Notes: a model not told the origin generated them from the letters alone. A DNA stretch of 6,576 bases from Pseudomonas sp. (GCA_003523465.1 DQAA01000467.1:686-7261), one strand, 5' to 3'; shown: positions 1 to 6,532, numbered from the stretch's first letter. A program made the numbers and translations.

Positions 1-767
1 GCTCAACGCGGCGAGTGCAGGCAACCCAGGACGGGCTGCAACTGTACGAGCGTAGTAAAGAGCTGCTTTTGCGCCTGGAGGAAATCGAGGGCCTGTTCCA
101 CGCCGACCCCGCCGCCCTGGCGGGTTGCCTGCGGGTCGACCTGCCAACGCGCATGGCCCGGCGCATCATCCTGCCGCAGCTGCCGGAATTCCTGGAACGT
201 CATCCAGGCCTCACGCTTGAAGTCAGTTGTACCGATCGCCAGGTGGACCTGCTTCGGGAAGGTTTCGACTGCGTGCTGCGCATCGGCGGGCTGGGTGACC
301 TGGCAGTGGTGGCGAGGCCGCTGGGATGTTTGGCGGTGGTCAATTGCGCCAGCCCGGCCTATCTCGAACGCTACGGCACGCCGGCTTCGCTGGCGGACCT
401 GCATGGCCATCAACTGGTGCATTACGTGCAGAACCTCGGGACCCGCAGCAGCGGATTCGAGTATCAGGACGGCGACGTGACGCGCTTCGTGGAGATGGCC
501 GGGGCAATCACCGCAAACAATACCGATGCCTATGAAAGCGCCGGACTGGCGGGGTTGGGGATCATCCAGGCGCCGTTGATCGGTGTGCGCGACTACCTCA
601 AGACGGGGCGCCTGCGGGCTTTTCTGCCGGAGCATGTGCCGGAGGCGATGCCGGTGTCGCTGCTCTACGCACGCCAGCGCTATCTGCCGCCGCGGGTGCG
701 CCTGTTCATGGATTGGCTGGGGGACTTGCTGGCGGCTCAGCTCGATCCAGGGGCAGATGCAGGCTGA
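1..767 (+). CDS. LysR-family transcriptional regulator, 5'-truncated by the window edge
   Basis: The reading frame is open from base 3, and 254 codons are visible before the TGA at 765-767. The first residues, STRRVQATQDG, are typical of the wing that ends a LysR N-terminal winged helix-turn-helix. They are followed by the linker helix (LQLYERSKELLLRLEEIE) and then a periplasmic-binding-like effector domain starting near LRVDLPTRMARR. A pattern such as FDCVLRIGGLGDLAVVARPLG is usual for the CrgA-like branch of LysR regulators. Full-length members have about 300 residues, so roughly 50 N-terminal residues lie left of the window. The in-frame GTG at 15 is not the real start. Such proteins bind DNA as oligomers and respond to a small molecule, but the ligand and target genes cannot be read here. 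The last 62 bp overlap the 3' end of the convergent kinase gene. Confidence 0.93.
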   Translation, partial: STRRVQATQDGLQLYERSKELLLRLEEIEGLFHADPAALAGCLRVDLPTRMARRIILPQLPEFLERHPGLTLEVSCTDRQVDLLREGFDCVLRIGGLGDLAVVARPLGCLAVVNCASPAYLERYGTPASLADLHGHQLVHYVQNLGTRSSGFEYQDGDVTRFVEMAGAITANNTDAYESAGLAGLGIIQAPLIGVRDYLKTGRLRAFLPEHVPEAMPVSLLYARQRYLPPRVRLFMDWLGDLLAAQLDPGADAG

Positions 768-1920
768 ACAGGGTTCCGGCGGTGGCGGAAGATTGCACAT
801 CCATATGGCCGCCATGGGCCAGGGCGATCTGCTTGGCAATGTACAGGCCCAGGCCAAGGCCGACCTGGGGGGCATCGGAGGCCGGGTGGGAAAAGGGCTC
901 GAACATCTGCGTCATGATCGCCGGGGCAATCGGCTCGCCGCTGTTGTGTACGCTGAGGGTGAACTGATCGCCCAGCAGCTTCGCCGAAATGTGGATCGAG
1001 CCCAGTTCATCACCGTGTTGCAGGGCGTTGGCGATCAGGTTGGAAAGCACCTGGCAGATTCGTTCACGGTCGCAGTTCATCCCGGAGAGATCGCCGATAT
1101 CCAGTTCGATCAGGCGTGACGGATGCACCCGCTGCAATTCGGCGGCGACATGGCGCAGCGCCGGTTCGAGGTCGGAGCAGGGCTGGATATTCAGGGTGAT
1201 GCCGTCGCCGAGGCGGCCGCGGGCGAAGTCCAGTACATCGCGTACCAGTTGGGTGGCACGGTGACCAGAGGTGAGGATGTGCTCGGCGATGGTGCGCGAG
1301 CGTTCATCGGTGAGGCGCTTGCTGAGCAATTCGGCACCGGCGGTGATGGCGAACAGCGGGTTGCGCAGGTCGTGGCCGAGCACGGCGATGAATTTTTCCC
1401 GCAGTCCGGCGATCTGGCGTTCTTTTTCCAGGGCGATTTCGGTGCGCTGCACGCTTTGCTCGCTTTCTATCTGAATCGACAAGAGTCGGGCGAAGGCTTC
1501 CATCATTGGCTGGATGGCGCTGCCCTTGAGTGGTCGGGGCAGAGGGTCGAGGGCGCAGATGGTGCCGAAAAAGCTGCCGTCGCTGCGAAATACCGGGACG
1601 GCGATATAGCTTTCGAAGCCGTAGAGGCGAGGGGTGGGGTGGTCTTGATAGTCCGGGTCCTGGCTGGCCTCGTCGATCACGATGGTTTTCTGCCTGGCGC
1701 GGATTTCGTTGCACAAGGTGGTCGCTGCGTCCAGCTGACCCCCTACGGTCATGCCGAAACCGAAGGTATCGAGCACCGCCAATGCCGTCCAGCGCGCTTC
1801 GGTCACCCGCGCCACGGCGGCGAAGCGCAGCCCGGTGGTTTCGCTGATGACCTGCAGGATGGCCGGGATCACGCTGATCCGGCCGATGGTGGCGCTGTCT
1901 GAAAGTGCGGCATTAATCAT
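706..1920 (-). CDS. GAF-domain sensor histidine kinase, cytosolic
   Basis: This 404-residue protein has no membrane segment or signal peptide, so it should act in the cytoplasm. An N-terminal GAF domain (about residues 12-155, with the CALDPLPRPL strand typical of this group) probably senses a small molecule or redox state. A short coiled helix leads to the HisKA region with phospho-acceptor H183 in FIAVLGHDLRNPL. The ATP-binding domain has an N box (LSNLIANALQH, N294 and N298), a variant G1 box (HNSGEPI, residues 325-331, with Asn for the usual Asp) and a G2 box (GLGLGL, 354-359). I chose the ATG at 1920 because it begins just before the GAF fold. The frame stays open upstream to 2094, but that part looks non-protein-like. 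No Shine-Dalgarno is visible at 1920, and the start overlaps the end of the small gene upstream, which suggests coupling. No response regulator is adjacent, so the partner is unknown. Confidence 0.93.
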   Translation of the reverse strand: MINAALSDSATIGRISVIPAILQVISETTGLRFAAVARVTEARWTALAVLDTFGFGMTVGGQLDAATTLCNEIRARQKTIVIDEASQDPDYQDHPTPRLYGFESYIAVPVFRSDGSFFGTICALDPLPRPLKGSAIQPMMEAFARLLSIQIESEQSVQRTEIALEKERQIAGLREKFIAVLGHDLRNPLFAITAGAELLSKRLTDERSRTIAEHILTSGHRATQLVRDVLDFARGRLGDGITLNIQPCSDLEPALRHVAAELQRVHPSRLIELDIGDLSGMNCDRERICQVLSNLIANALQHGDELGSIHISAKLLGDQFTLSVHNSGEPIAPAIMTQMFEPFSHPASDAPQVGLGLGLYIAKQIALAHGGHMDVQSSATAGTLFSLHLPLDRAEPPASPPANP

Positions 1921-2125
1921 CGGGCAATCGGGTACCTGGGCAGGGCTGAGGAATTCCAGTGTAGCGGCCCTGCACGAGGTGGCAGAAATTTCCGCACAAG
2001 CGGTAGGCAATTTCCAGTAACCTTTCGGAGTTCGAGCATTCCCGCCAGAGGACTGCCTCCATTCGCTTGCGTGCCAATTCCTTTTGACCTGCATCCACCC
2101 GGGTGTTTTCAGCGAGGTTTGACAT
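1913..2125 (-). CDS. candidate 70-residue hypothetical protein coupled to the histidine kinase
   Basis: An open frame begins at ATG 2125 and ends at TAA 1913-1915. It fills the gap between the kinase start and the divergent gene almost exactly. Its end and the kinase start interlock in ATGATTAA, an 8-nt overlap of the type that couples translation. A GGGAAG sequence lies about 8 nt upstream of the ATG and can serve as ribosome binding site. The protein starts MSNLAENTRV, is rich in Arg and Glu in its first half, and has four cysteines (C30, C44, C48, C62), including a CxxxC pair. It has no membrane segment. I do not recognise the family. By my count about 61% of third codon positions are G or C, low for this genome and no better than the competing frame (about 59%), so codon use does not prove it. 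It could be a chance frame over a promoter region. Confidence 0.42.
   Translation of the reverse strand: MSNLAENTRVDAGQKELARKRMEAVLWRECSNSERLLEIAYRLCGNFCHLVQGRYTGIPQPCPGTRLPDD
2114..2117 (+). promoter_or_regulatory. ribosome binding site for the 107-residue protein
   Basis: GAGG lies 6 nt upstream of the ATG at 2124. It supports that start over the in-frame ATG at 2103, which would add seven residues (MFSARFD) and has no comparable site. Confidence 0.6.
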
Positions 2126-2447
2126 GCACATCACTTCCCAGGACATCTGCGCCGCCGCCGACCAGCTCAAGGGCTTCGTCGGTTTCCACCGCAAGCTCGG
2201 CAAACATATCGTGCGTTTCAGCGAGGACTCGTTCGGCATGGACGTGGCCGACGAGAGCATCACGCCCAGCAGCGAATTCGTCTGGCAAAGCGGCGAGGGC
2301 GAGGTCATGACCTTGAGCCGCGAGCTGATTGATGTGCTGCTGGAGCAGAACGTCGACGATCGCCTGAACGTGGGCGAGGCGTTGCGGGTTTATCAGCGCC
2401 GCCGCGACCTGCCGGAAATCATGGCCCAGCGCCGGCGTCTGGGCTGA
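2124..2447 (+). CDS. conserved-looking hypothetical protein, 107 residues
   Basis: The frame starting MHITSQDICAAADQLKG has good codon use and a GAGG ribosome binding site 6 nt upstream, so I take it as a real gene. I do not recognise the family. The protein is soluble, with no signal peptide or membrane helix. The first 30 residues look helical and basic (FHRKLGKHIVRF). The middle is acidic (SEDSFGMDVADESITPSSEF). The last 40 residues again look helical (LSRELIDVLLEQNVDDRLNVGEALRVY) and end in a strongly basic tail (QRRRDLPEIMAQRRRLG). No catalytic motif stands out; a small regulatory or nucleic-acid-binding role is possible but is a guess. Its ATG overlaps the start of the divergent candidate small gene within CATG. 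Its stop lies 3 bp from the stop of the convergent EAL gene. Confidence 0.82.
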   Translation: MHITSQDICAAADQLKGFVGFHRKLGKHIVRFSEDSFGMDVADESITPSSEFVWQSGEGEVMTLSRELIDVLLEQNVDDRLNVGEALRVYQRRRDLPEIMAQRRRLG

Positions 2448-2450
2448 TCG

Positions 2451-5033
2451 CTACCCGGCCTGGTCACCGGTGGCCTGGTGGCTGTTCAGCAGGGCTTCGA
2501 AGTCTTCCCGTTCCAGTGGCCGGCTCAGGTAGAAGCCCTGGACTTCATGGCATTGCTCCATGTCCAGGGCGCGCAGTTGCTGCTCGGTCTCGACGCCTTC
2601 GGCAGTCACGGTCAGGCCCATGGCCTTGCCCAGGTTGATGATCGCCTGGACCACCGCACGGTCATTGCTGTCGCTGCTGAGGCCGGCGACGAAGCGTTTG
2701 TCGATCTTGATGCTGTCGAACGGGTAGGTGCGCAGGTAGCCGAGGGACGAGTAGCCGGTGCCGAAATCGTCCATGTTCAGGCGCACGCCGAGTTCCTTCA
2801 GGGCGTTCATGGTGCCCAGGGCGCCTTCGATATCGTTGAGCATGACGTTTTCGGTGATTTCCAGTTCGAGGCGCTGCGCCGGGAAACCGGTGTCCACGAG
2901 GACCTTCCGGACATCGGCGACCACATCGCTGCGCGAGAACTGCGCGGGTGACAGGTTGACCGAAACCAGCAGTGGCGCCGGCCAGTCGCGGGCGATTTCG
3001 CACGCGCTGCGCAGCACCCAGAGGCCCAGGGGGACGATCAGGTCGGTCTGCTCTGCCAAGGGTATGAAGGTGTCCGGGCCGAGCAAGCCTTCCACCGGGT
3101 GCTGCCAGCGCACCAGGGTTTCCACTGACACGATCTGCAGACTTTTCAGGCGGTAGCGTGGCTGGAAGTGCAACACGAATTCGTGGTTTTTCACCGCCCG
3201 CCGCAGGTCGTTCTCCAACTGACGTCGGTACTGGATTTGCTGGTTCATCTCCGCCGAGAAGTAACGCCAGGTGTTCTTGCCCTCGGCCTTCGCCTGGTAA
3301 AGGGCGATATCGGCGCAGCGGATCAGTTCGCCGGCATCGAAGCCCTGCAGACGGGTCTGGGAAATGCCGAGGCTGGCGCCGATATGCAGACTGTGTTCTT
3401 CGTAGGGGATGGGTTGGTGCAGGTTTTCTATAAGGCGGGCGCAGAAGCGGTCGATTTCGTTGCGGTTGTCCATGTTGGCGATGACCAGGACGAATTCGTC
3501 GCCGCCGAGACGGGCTACCAGGTCGCCGTCCCGGGTGATCTCCCGCAGGCGGGCGGCGACTTCCAGTAGTACCGCGTCACCGGCGGCATGGCCGAGGGAA
3601 TCGTTGATCGGCTTGAAGCTGTCGAGATCGAGGAGGATGAGGGTCAGCGGCGCGGCATGCTCGCCCTTGATCAGTGCCTGTTCGAGAAAACGCGAGAGCT
3701 TGTTGCGGTTGGCCAGGCCGGTGAGGGCGTCGTGCATCGACAGGTGCTGGATATGGGCGTGAGCGGCAACTTCATCGGTTATATCGCTGGCGGTGCCGCG
3801 AAAGCCGGTGCATTGACCGTTGACATGGATCGGGCGGGCGGAAAGCCGGCAGAAGCGCAGCAGGTTGTGTTGATCGTGGTAGGCGCAGCGCAGATGGGCG
3901 GCTTGCTCGCCGCTGATGTCGTCGAGGTCGTCAAGCCAGGCGCCGAGGGGCGTGGTGTCGCAACTGAGCAGCAGGTTCAGCGGTTGGCCGAGCCAGTAGC
4001 GGGTCTTGTAGCCGGTGACGGCGACGAAGCGTTGTGACAGATAGGTCAGGCGGTGCTGTCGGTCGGTTTCCCAGATCCAGTCGGATGCGGCTTCGGCAAC
4101 GGCGCGAAAACGCTGTTCGCTGGCCTCCAGGGCCTGGTTGCTGGTGTGCAGGTCGTTGAGGTTGTCATCGATTTCATGTGAGGTGCGCAGGGCGTAGCGC
4201 AGGAACCAGGCCATCAGCAGCACGAGGACCAGCAAGGCGCCGAGCAACGGCGGCAGGACGCCCCAAAGCAACTGGTCGCCAGGGCGTGGCGGGTTCCATT
4301 GCAGGCTGTAGTCGAGACTGTCGAGGGGCAATTGCGCGAGGCCGGCGGATACATCGCTGGTCTTGGTGATGGATACGCTGTCGAGTCCGGCGTCGTCGGC
4401 CAGTTTGTCCAGCTTGGCTTGGGTCAGTTGGTCGATGAACAGCATGACCGAGGTGGTTTGCGGGTCGATGCCGAGGACTTCGTCATCGGGACGGATCGCC
4501 GCGGCGCTGAGAATGGCCGGCCAGCCATTGAAGAGAATGTAGCGGCTCAGCTGTCCGCGCTCGGCGGCGAGGGCGCGGGCCTGTTCGAGTATCGGGCCTA
4601 CGGGAACATCGATATAGGCGGTGACCGGGGCTTCGCTGGGTTGGCCCTTGAACAGCGCGTATTTGGTGCGCTGGTCATCGATGACGAAGACACCCTCGTA
4701 GCCACTGGCGGTGTACAGCGATTCGCTGACGTTCTTCTCTATATAGGCCCAGTGTTTATCTGCTTCGCCGTTGAGGTGCTGGTAGGCCGCATTCCACACC
4801 GCGTAGCTCGACAGGAACTGGCGGGACGATTCCTGTTTCTGCTGGAGGATCTTGCCTGCGTAGAAGACGCTTTTTTCCCTGGCCGTTTCATTGAGCTGGT
4901 TGGCGATGTCGAACAGGGCACCCAGTGCAATCACGCAGGCCAAGGTAAACAGCAGGACAGTACCGGCGATCAGCTTGCGTGCGTGTAGCCGGGGGCGGGA
5001 TTCAGGGGCGTTCGCGCTGGCTTTCCTTTCCAT
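2451..5033 (-). CDS. membrane cyclic-di-GMP enzyme with CHASE4-like, PAS, GGDEF and EAL domains
   Basis: This 860-residue inner-membrane protein resembles P. aeruginosa PA2072 in architecture (from memory). Transmembrane helices at about 21-41 and 255-278 enclose a periplasmic region that looks like CHASE4. A PAS/PAC domain follows (about 309-422). The GGDEF domain (431-592) has the intact motif RLGGDEF (GGDEF at 510-514) and an intact product-inhibition I-site RDGD (501-504). The EAL domain (604-852) reads ETL instead of EAL (638-640) but keeps N693, the ELEITEN segment, D755/D756 in DDFGTGYSS, K776, E812 and Q832. Both synthesis and hydrolysis of cyclic-di-GMP are therefore plausible. The ATG at 5033 has AGGA 11 nt upstream; an ATG at 5072 and a TTG at 5087 are in-frame alternatives that give 873 or 878 residues. 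It sits downstream of adrA, probably in one operon. Confidence 0.95.
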   Translation of the reverse strand: MERKASANAPESRPRLHARKLIAGTVLLFTLACVIALGALFDIANQLNETAREKSVFYAGKILQQKQESSRQFLSSYAVWNAAYQHLNGEADKHWAYIEKNVSESLYTASGYEGVFVIDDQRTKYALFKGQPSEAPVTAYIDVPVGPILEQARALAAERGQLSRYILFNGWPAILSAAAIRPDDEVLGIDPQTTSVMLFIDQLTQAKLDKLADDAGLDSVSITKTSDVSAGLAQLPLDSLDYSLQWNPPRPGDQLLWGVLPPLLGALLVLVLLMAWFLRYALRTSHEIDDNLNDLHTSNQALEASEQRFRAVAEAASDWIWETDRQHRLTYLSQRFVAVTGYKTRYWLGQPLNLLLSCDTTPLGAWLDDLDDISGEQAAHLRCAYHDQHNLLRFCRLSARPIHVNGQCTGFRGTASDITDEVAAHAHIQHLSMHDALTGLANRNKLSRFLEQALIKGEHAAPLTLILLDLDSFKPINDSLGHAAGDAVLLEVAARLREITRDGDLVARLGGDEFVLVIANMDNRNEIDRFCARLIENLHQPIPYEEHSLHIGASLGISQTRLQGFDAGELIRCADIALYQAKAEGKNTWRYFSAEMNQQIQYRRQLENDLRRAVKNHEFVLHFQPRYRLKSLQIVSVETLVRWQHPVEGLLGPDTFIPLAEQTDLIVPLGLWVLRSACEIARDWPAPLLVSVNLSPAQFSRSDVVADVRKVLVDTGFPAQRLELEITENVMLNDIEGALGTMNALKELGVRLNMDDFGTGYSSLGYLRTYPFDSIKIDKRFVAGLSSDSNDRAVVQAIINLGKAMGLTVTAEGVETEQQLRALDMEQCHEVQGFYLSRPLEREDFEALLNSHQATGDQAG

Positions 5034-5044
5034 GGGGATGCCGA

Positions 5045-5048
5045 TCCT
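5045..5048 (-). promoter_or_regulatory. possible ribosome binding site for the GGDEF-EAL gene
   Basis: AGGA on the minus strand ends 11 nt before the ATG at 5033. The spacing is slightly long. It is still the best such site among the three possible starts, because neither the ATG at 5072 nor the TTG at 5087 has a clear purine-rich site at normal distance. Confidence 0.35.
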
Positions 5049-5090
5049 GTGGGCAGGCGCCCGGCGGGTCATGCGGCGCGCGGGCAAACT

Positions 5091-6167
5091 TCACTCAGGA
5101 TAGGCGACTCTTGGGATTGCGCTGTCCAGGTCGGCAAAATTGACCTGGTCACGGCCATTGTTTTTCGCCGTGTAGAGCGCGCGGTCGGCTTCATTGAGCC
5201 AGGCGACCGGATCGTCGAAATCGCTGCGGCACAGGGCCAGTCCGATGCTCAGACTGATGCGCAGGTCGGGCAGTGTGTCGTCACGATAGCTGGCCACTCG
5301 CTCGCGCAGGCGCTCCATGATGCGCCCGGCCTGGGTCAGGTTGGTTTCGGGGAGGATCACGCAGAACTCGTCGCCGCCATAGCGTCCGGCCAGGTCGTCT
5401 TCGCGCAGGTTGATCTTCAGTTCCTTGCTCAGGTGGCGCAGCACGGCGTCGCCGACCACGTGGCCATAGCTGTCGTTGATGCGCTTGAAGTGGTCGATGT
5501 CGATGATCGCGATGACCGCGCTGCGGCGTTGTTGCTGGCAGGTATGGAATTTGAGTTGCAGCAAGTCCTTCCAGGAACCGTGGTTGAGCAGGCCGGTCAG
5601 GCTGTCGGTACGACTGAGTGCGCTGAGGCTGCGCTTGTGCTCGGACAGCTGGATGGCCAGGCGATAGCAGACCCAGCCGAGGGCCAGGGGGTAGAGGGTC
5701 AGCATCGGCAGGCAGGCGTAGACCTGCTGGGTGGTGCTGACCAGTTGCAGGCCGGGGCCGAACACGGCAAGGCCCAGCAGGATGCCGGTGATCTGGGCGA
5801 GGAAGCCGCGCAGGAACAGACGCTGGCCTCCGGCGGCGACGTTGTTCATGGTCATCATCGACAGGATGGTGATGCTGGGCAGAGGGTTGAACTGCATCGC
5901 GGCGGTCCAGAAGCCACCGGTCATGGAGTCGATCAGCAGGCTGCGTTGTTCGGTCTGGTAGGGCGTGCGGGAGCGCAGGCCGATCAGGTAGGCGATATGA
6001 GGCCAGGCCAGACCGTTGAGGAACATGGTGATCCAGACCCAGGTCGGCGGGTCGAGAGGCAGCATGCCCGCGTAGACGCCGAGCAGACCGATGCCCATGC
6101 CAATGGTGCGGGGTGCATGGATCCTTCTTACGAAGGAAAGTCCCTTGCCTCGTTTGTTATCCATCAT
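5091..6167 (-). CDS. adrA: AdrA-type diguanylate cyclase (MASE2-GGDEF)
   Basis: The protein has 358 residues and makes cyclic-di-GMP from two GTP at the inner membrane. The N-terminal half is a multi-helix MASE2 sensor domain that can be aligned by eye with E. coli AdrA/DgcC (recalled). Shared stretches are RR-x4-PR near residue 14, WPH at 55-57, AAGGQRLF at 111-118, and YPLALGW followed by LSEHKRSL just before the catalytic domain. The GGDEF domain (about 183-345) has the metal-binding IDIDHFKRIND, the active-site RYGGDEF (GGDEF at 264-268) and an intact inhibitory I-site REDD (255-258) five residues before it. It should therefore be active and feedback-controlled. The usual family length is about 370. 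The ATG at 6167 is followed at once by a second ATG; only a weak GGA-type ribosome binding site lies upstream. It is the first gene of a probable two-gene unit with the GGDEF-EAL gene. Confidence 0.94.
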   Translation of the reverse strand: MMDNKRGKGLSFVRRIHAPRTIGMGIGLLGVYAGMLPLDPPTWVWITMFLNGLAWPHIAYLIGLRSRTPYQTEQRSLLIDSMTGGFWTAAMQFNPLPSITILSMMTMNNVAAGGQRLFLRGFLAQITGILLGLAVFGPGLQLVSTTQQVYACLPMLTLYPLALGWVCYRLAIQLSEHKRSLSALSRTDSLTGLLNHGSWKDLLQLKFHTCQQQRRSAVIAIIDIDHFKRINDSYGHVVGDAVLRHLSKELKINLREDDLAGRYGGDEFCVILPETNLTQAGRIMERLRERVASYRDDTLPDLRISLSIGLALCRSDFDDPVAWLNEADRALYTAKNNGRDQVNFADLDSAIPRVAYPE

Positions 6168-6347
6168 GGTGTTCGTTTTTTCCGGGGGAGCCGTTTATCG
6201 CATAGTACCGCGGGCATTGTTGAACAATCGCGCAGCGCTCAAGAATGGCCTTGCGAGCCATTTGAAGGGTGATCCGGACGCTGGCGTGTTTTCTCTTCTA
6301 TATAGAGAGCGCTTTTTCCCTGCAGGAACGGTGCCTGATTAGTGAAG
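6168..6347. other. intergenic region upstream of adrA
   Basis: About 180 bp separate the adrA start from the upstream edge of the first rRNA promoter. No convincing gene is present on either strand. The stretch should hold the adrA promoter, but I see no clear sigma-70 or sigma-54 site for it on the minus strand. It contains a perfect 13-bp palindrome and a CTATATAG palindrome at 6299-6306, followed on the plus strand by GAGAGCGC and a run of five T. Confidence 0.6.
6216..6228. repeat. perfect 13-bp palindrome upstream of adrA
   Basis: The sequence ATTGTTGAACAAT has two 6-bp arms around a central base, 49 bp upstream of the adrA ATG. Such a short dyad with a symmetric core is a possible operator for a dimeric regulator. 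The binding protein is not identifiable from the sequence. Confidence 0.4.
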
Positions 6348-6378
6348 CTAACTTTTTGAAAATTTTCGAAATATTCTC
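6348..6378 (+). promoter_or_regulatory. AT-rich UP element of rRNA promoter P1
   Basis: Directly upstream of the P1 -35 box lies a strongly AT-rich tract containing runs of T and A, with the palindromes GAAAATTTTC (6358-6367) and TTTCGAAA (6364-6371). In rRNA promoters this position is bound by the C-terminal domains of the RNA polymerase alpha subunits and greatly raises promoter strength. The call rests on composition and position only. Confidence 0.65.
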
Positions 6379-6406
6379 TTGACGGGTAGTTTTTGTTCTG
6401 TAGAAT
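6379..6406 (+). promoter_or_regulatory. rRNA operon promoter P1 (sigma-70)
   Basis: The -35 box TTGACG (6379-6384) and -10 box TAGAAT (6401-6406) are 16 bp apart, the short spacer typical of rRNA promoters. A GC-rich discriminator, GCGCCCCC, follows the -10 box. Such discriminators are associated with repression by ppGpp and DksA in starvation. Transcription should start near 6413. Confidence 0.85.
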
Positions 6407-6451
6407 GCGCCCCCACACAGCGAGCAAACGCTGATGTAGCTGAAGCAAGTG

Positions 6452-6487
6452 TTTGAAGTTGAACGAGAAATTCTGAAAAACTTCAAA
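6452..6487 (+). repeat. 9-bp inverted repeat between rRNA promoters P1 and P2
   Basis: TTTGAAGTT (6452-6460) is exactly complementary to AACTTCAAA (6479-6487), with an 18-nt loop. It would be transcribed only from P1 and overlaps the AT-rich region just upstream of P2. Its core arm is the same 7-mer as in the boxB hairpin downstream. Confidence 0.6.
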
Positions 6488-6495
6488 ATAAACGC

Positions 6496-6523
6496 TTGAC
6501 AGGCTTAGAGGAAGGCGTAGAAT
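6496..6523 (+). promoter_or_regulatory. rRNA operon promoter P2 (sigma-70)
   Basis: A consensus -35 box TTGACA (6496-6501) and -10 box TAGAAT (6518-6523) are separated by 16 bp. The -10 hexamer and spacer length are identical to P1, and a GC-rich discriminator (ACGCGCC) follows. The A-rich sequence at 6466-6492 may act as its UP element. The start point should be near 6530, just before the boxB hairpin. Confidence 0.88.
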
Positions 6524-6532
6524 ACGCGCCTC

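Noticed and set aside
3..875. 290-codon minus-strand open frame across the LysR gene
   Set aside because: It is antisense to the LysR effector domain, His-, Gln- and Arg-rich without a fold signature, and it also overlaps the kinase in another frame.
1123..1902. 259-codon plus-strand open frame across the kinase
   Set aside because: It mirrors the histidine kinase codons, and the kinase motifs on the other strand are decisive.
2060..2085. Sigma-54-like TGGCAC element on the minus strand in the small gene
   Set aside because: TTGGCACGCAAGCGAAT has the -24 half but lacks the TTGC -12 half at the required spacing.
1921..2094. N-terminal extension of the kinase by 58 residues
   Set aside because: The frame is open, but the sequence (Trp-, Ser- and Thr-rich, MQVKRNWHASEW) does not resemble a GAF N-terminus, and the ATG at 1920 sits just before the GAF fold.
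2460..2482. Possible GC-rich terminator hairpin after the convergent stops
   Set aside because: CACCGGTG is a short palindrome, but the flanking bases do not extend the stem and no T run follows on either strand.
5049..6272. 407-codon plus-strand open frame across adrA
   Set aside because: It is antisense to a gene with clear MASE2 and GGDEF motifs. Its Gln-, Gly-, Ala- and Val-rich composition is typical of a shadow frame in high-GC DNA, and no domain is recognisable.
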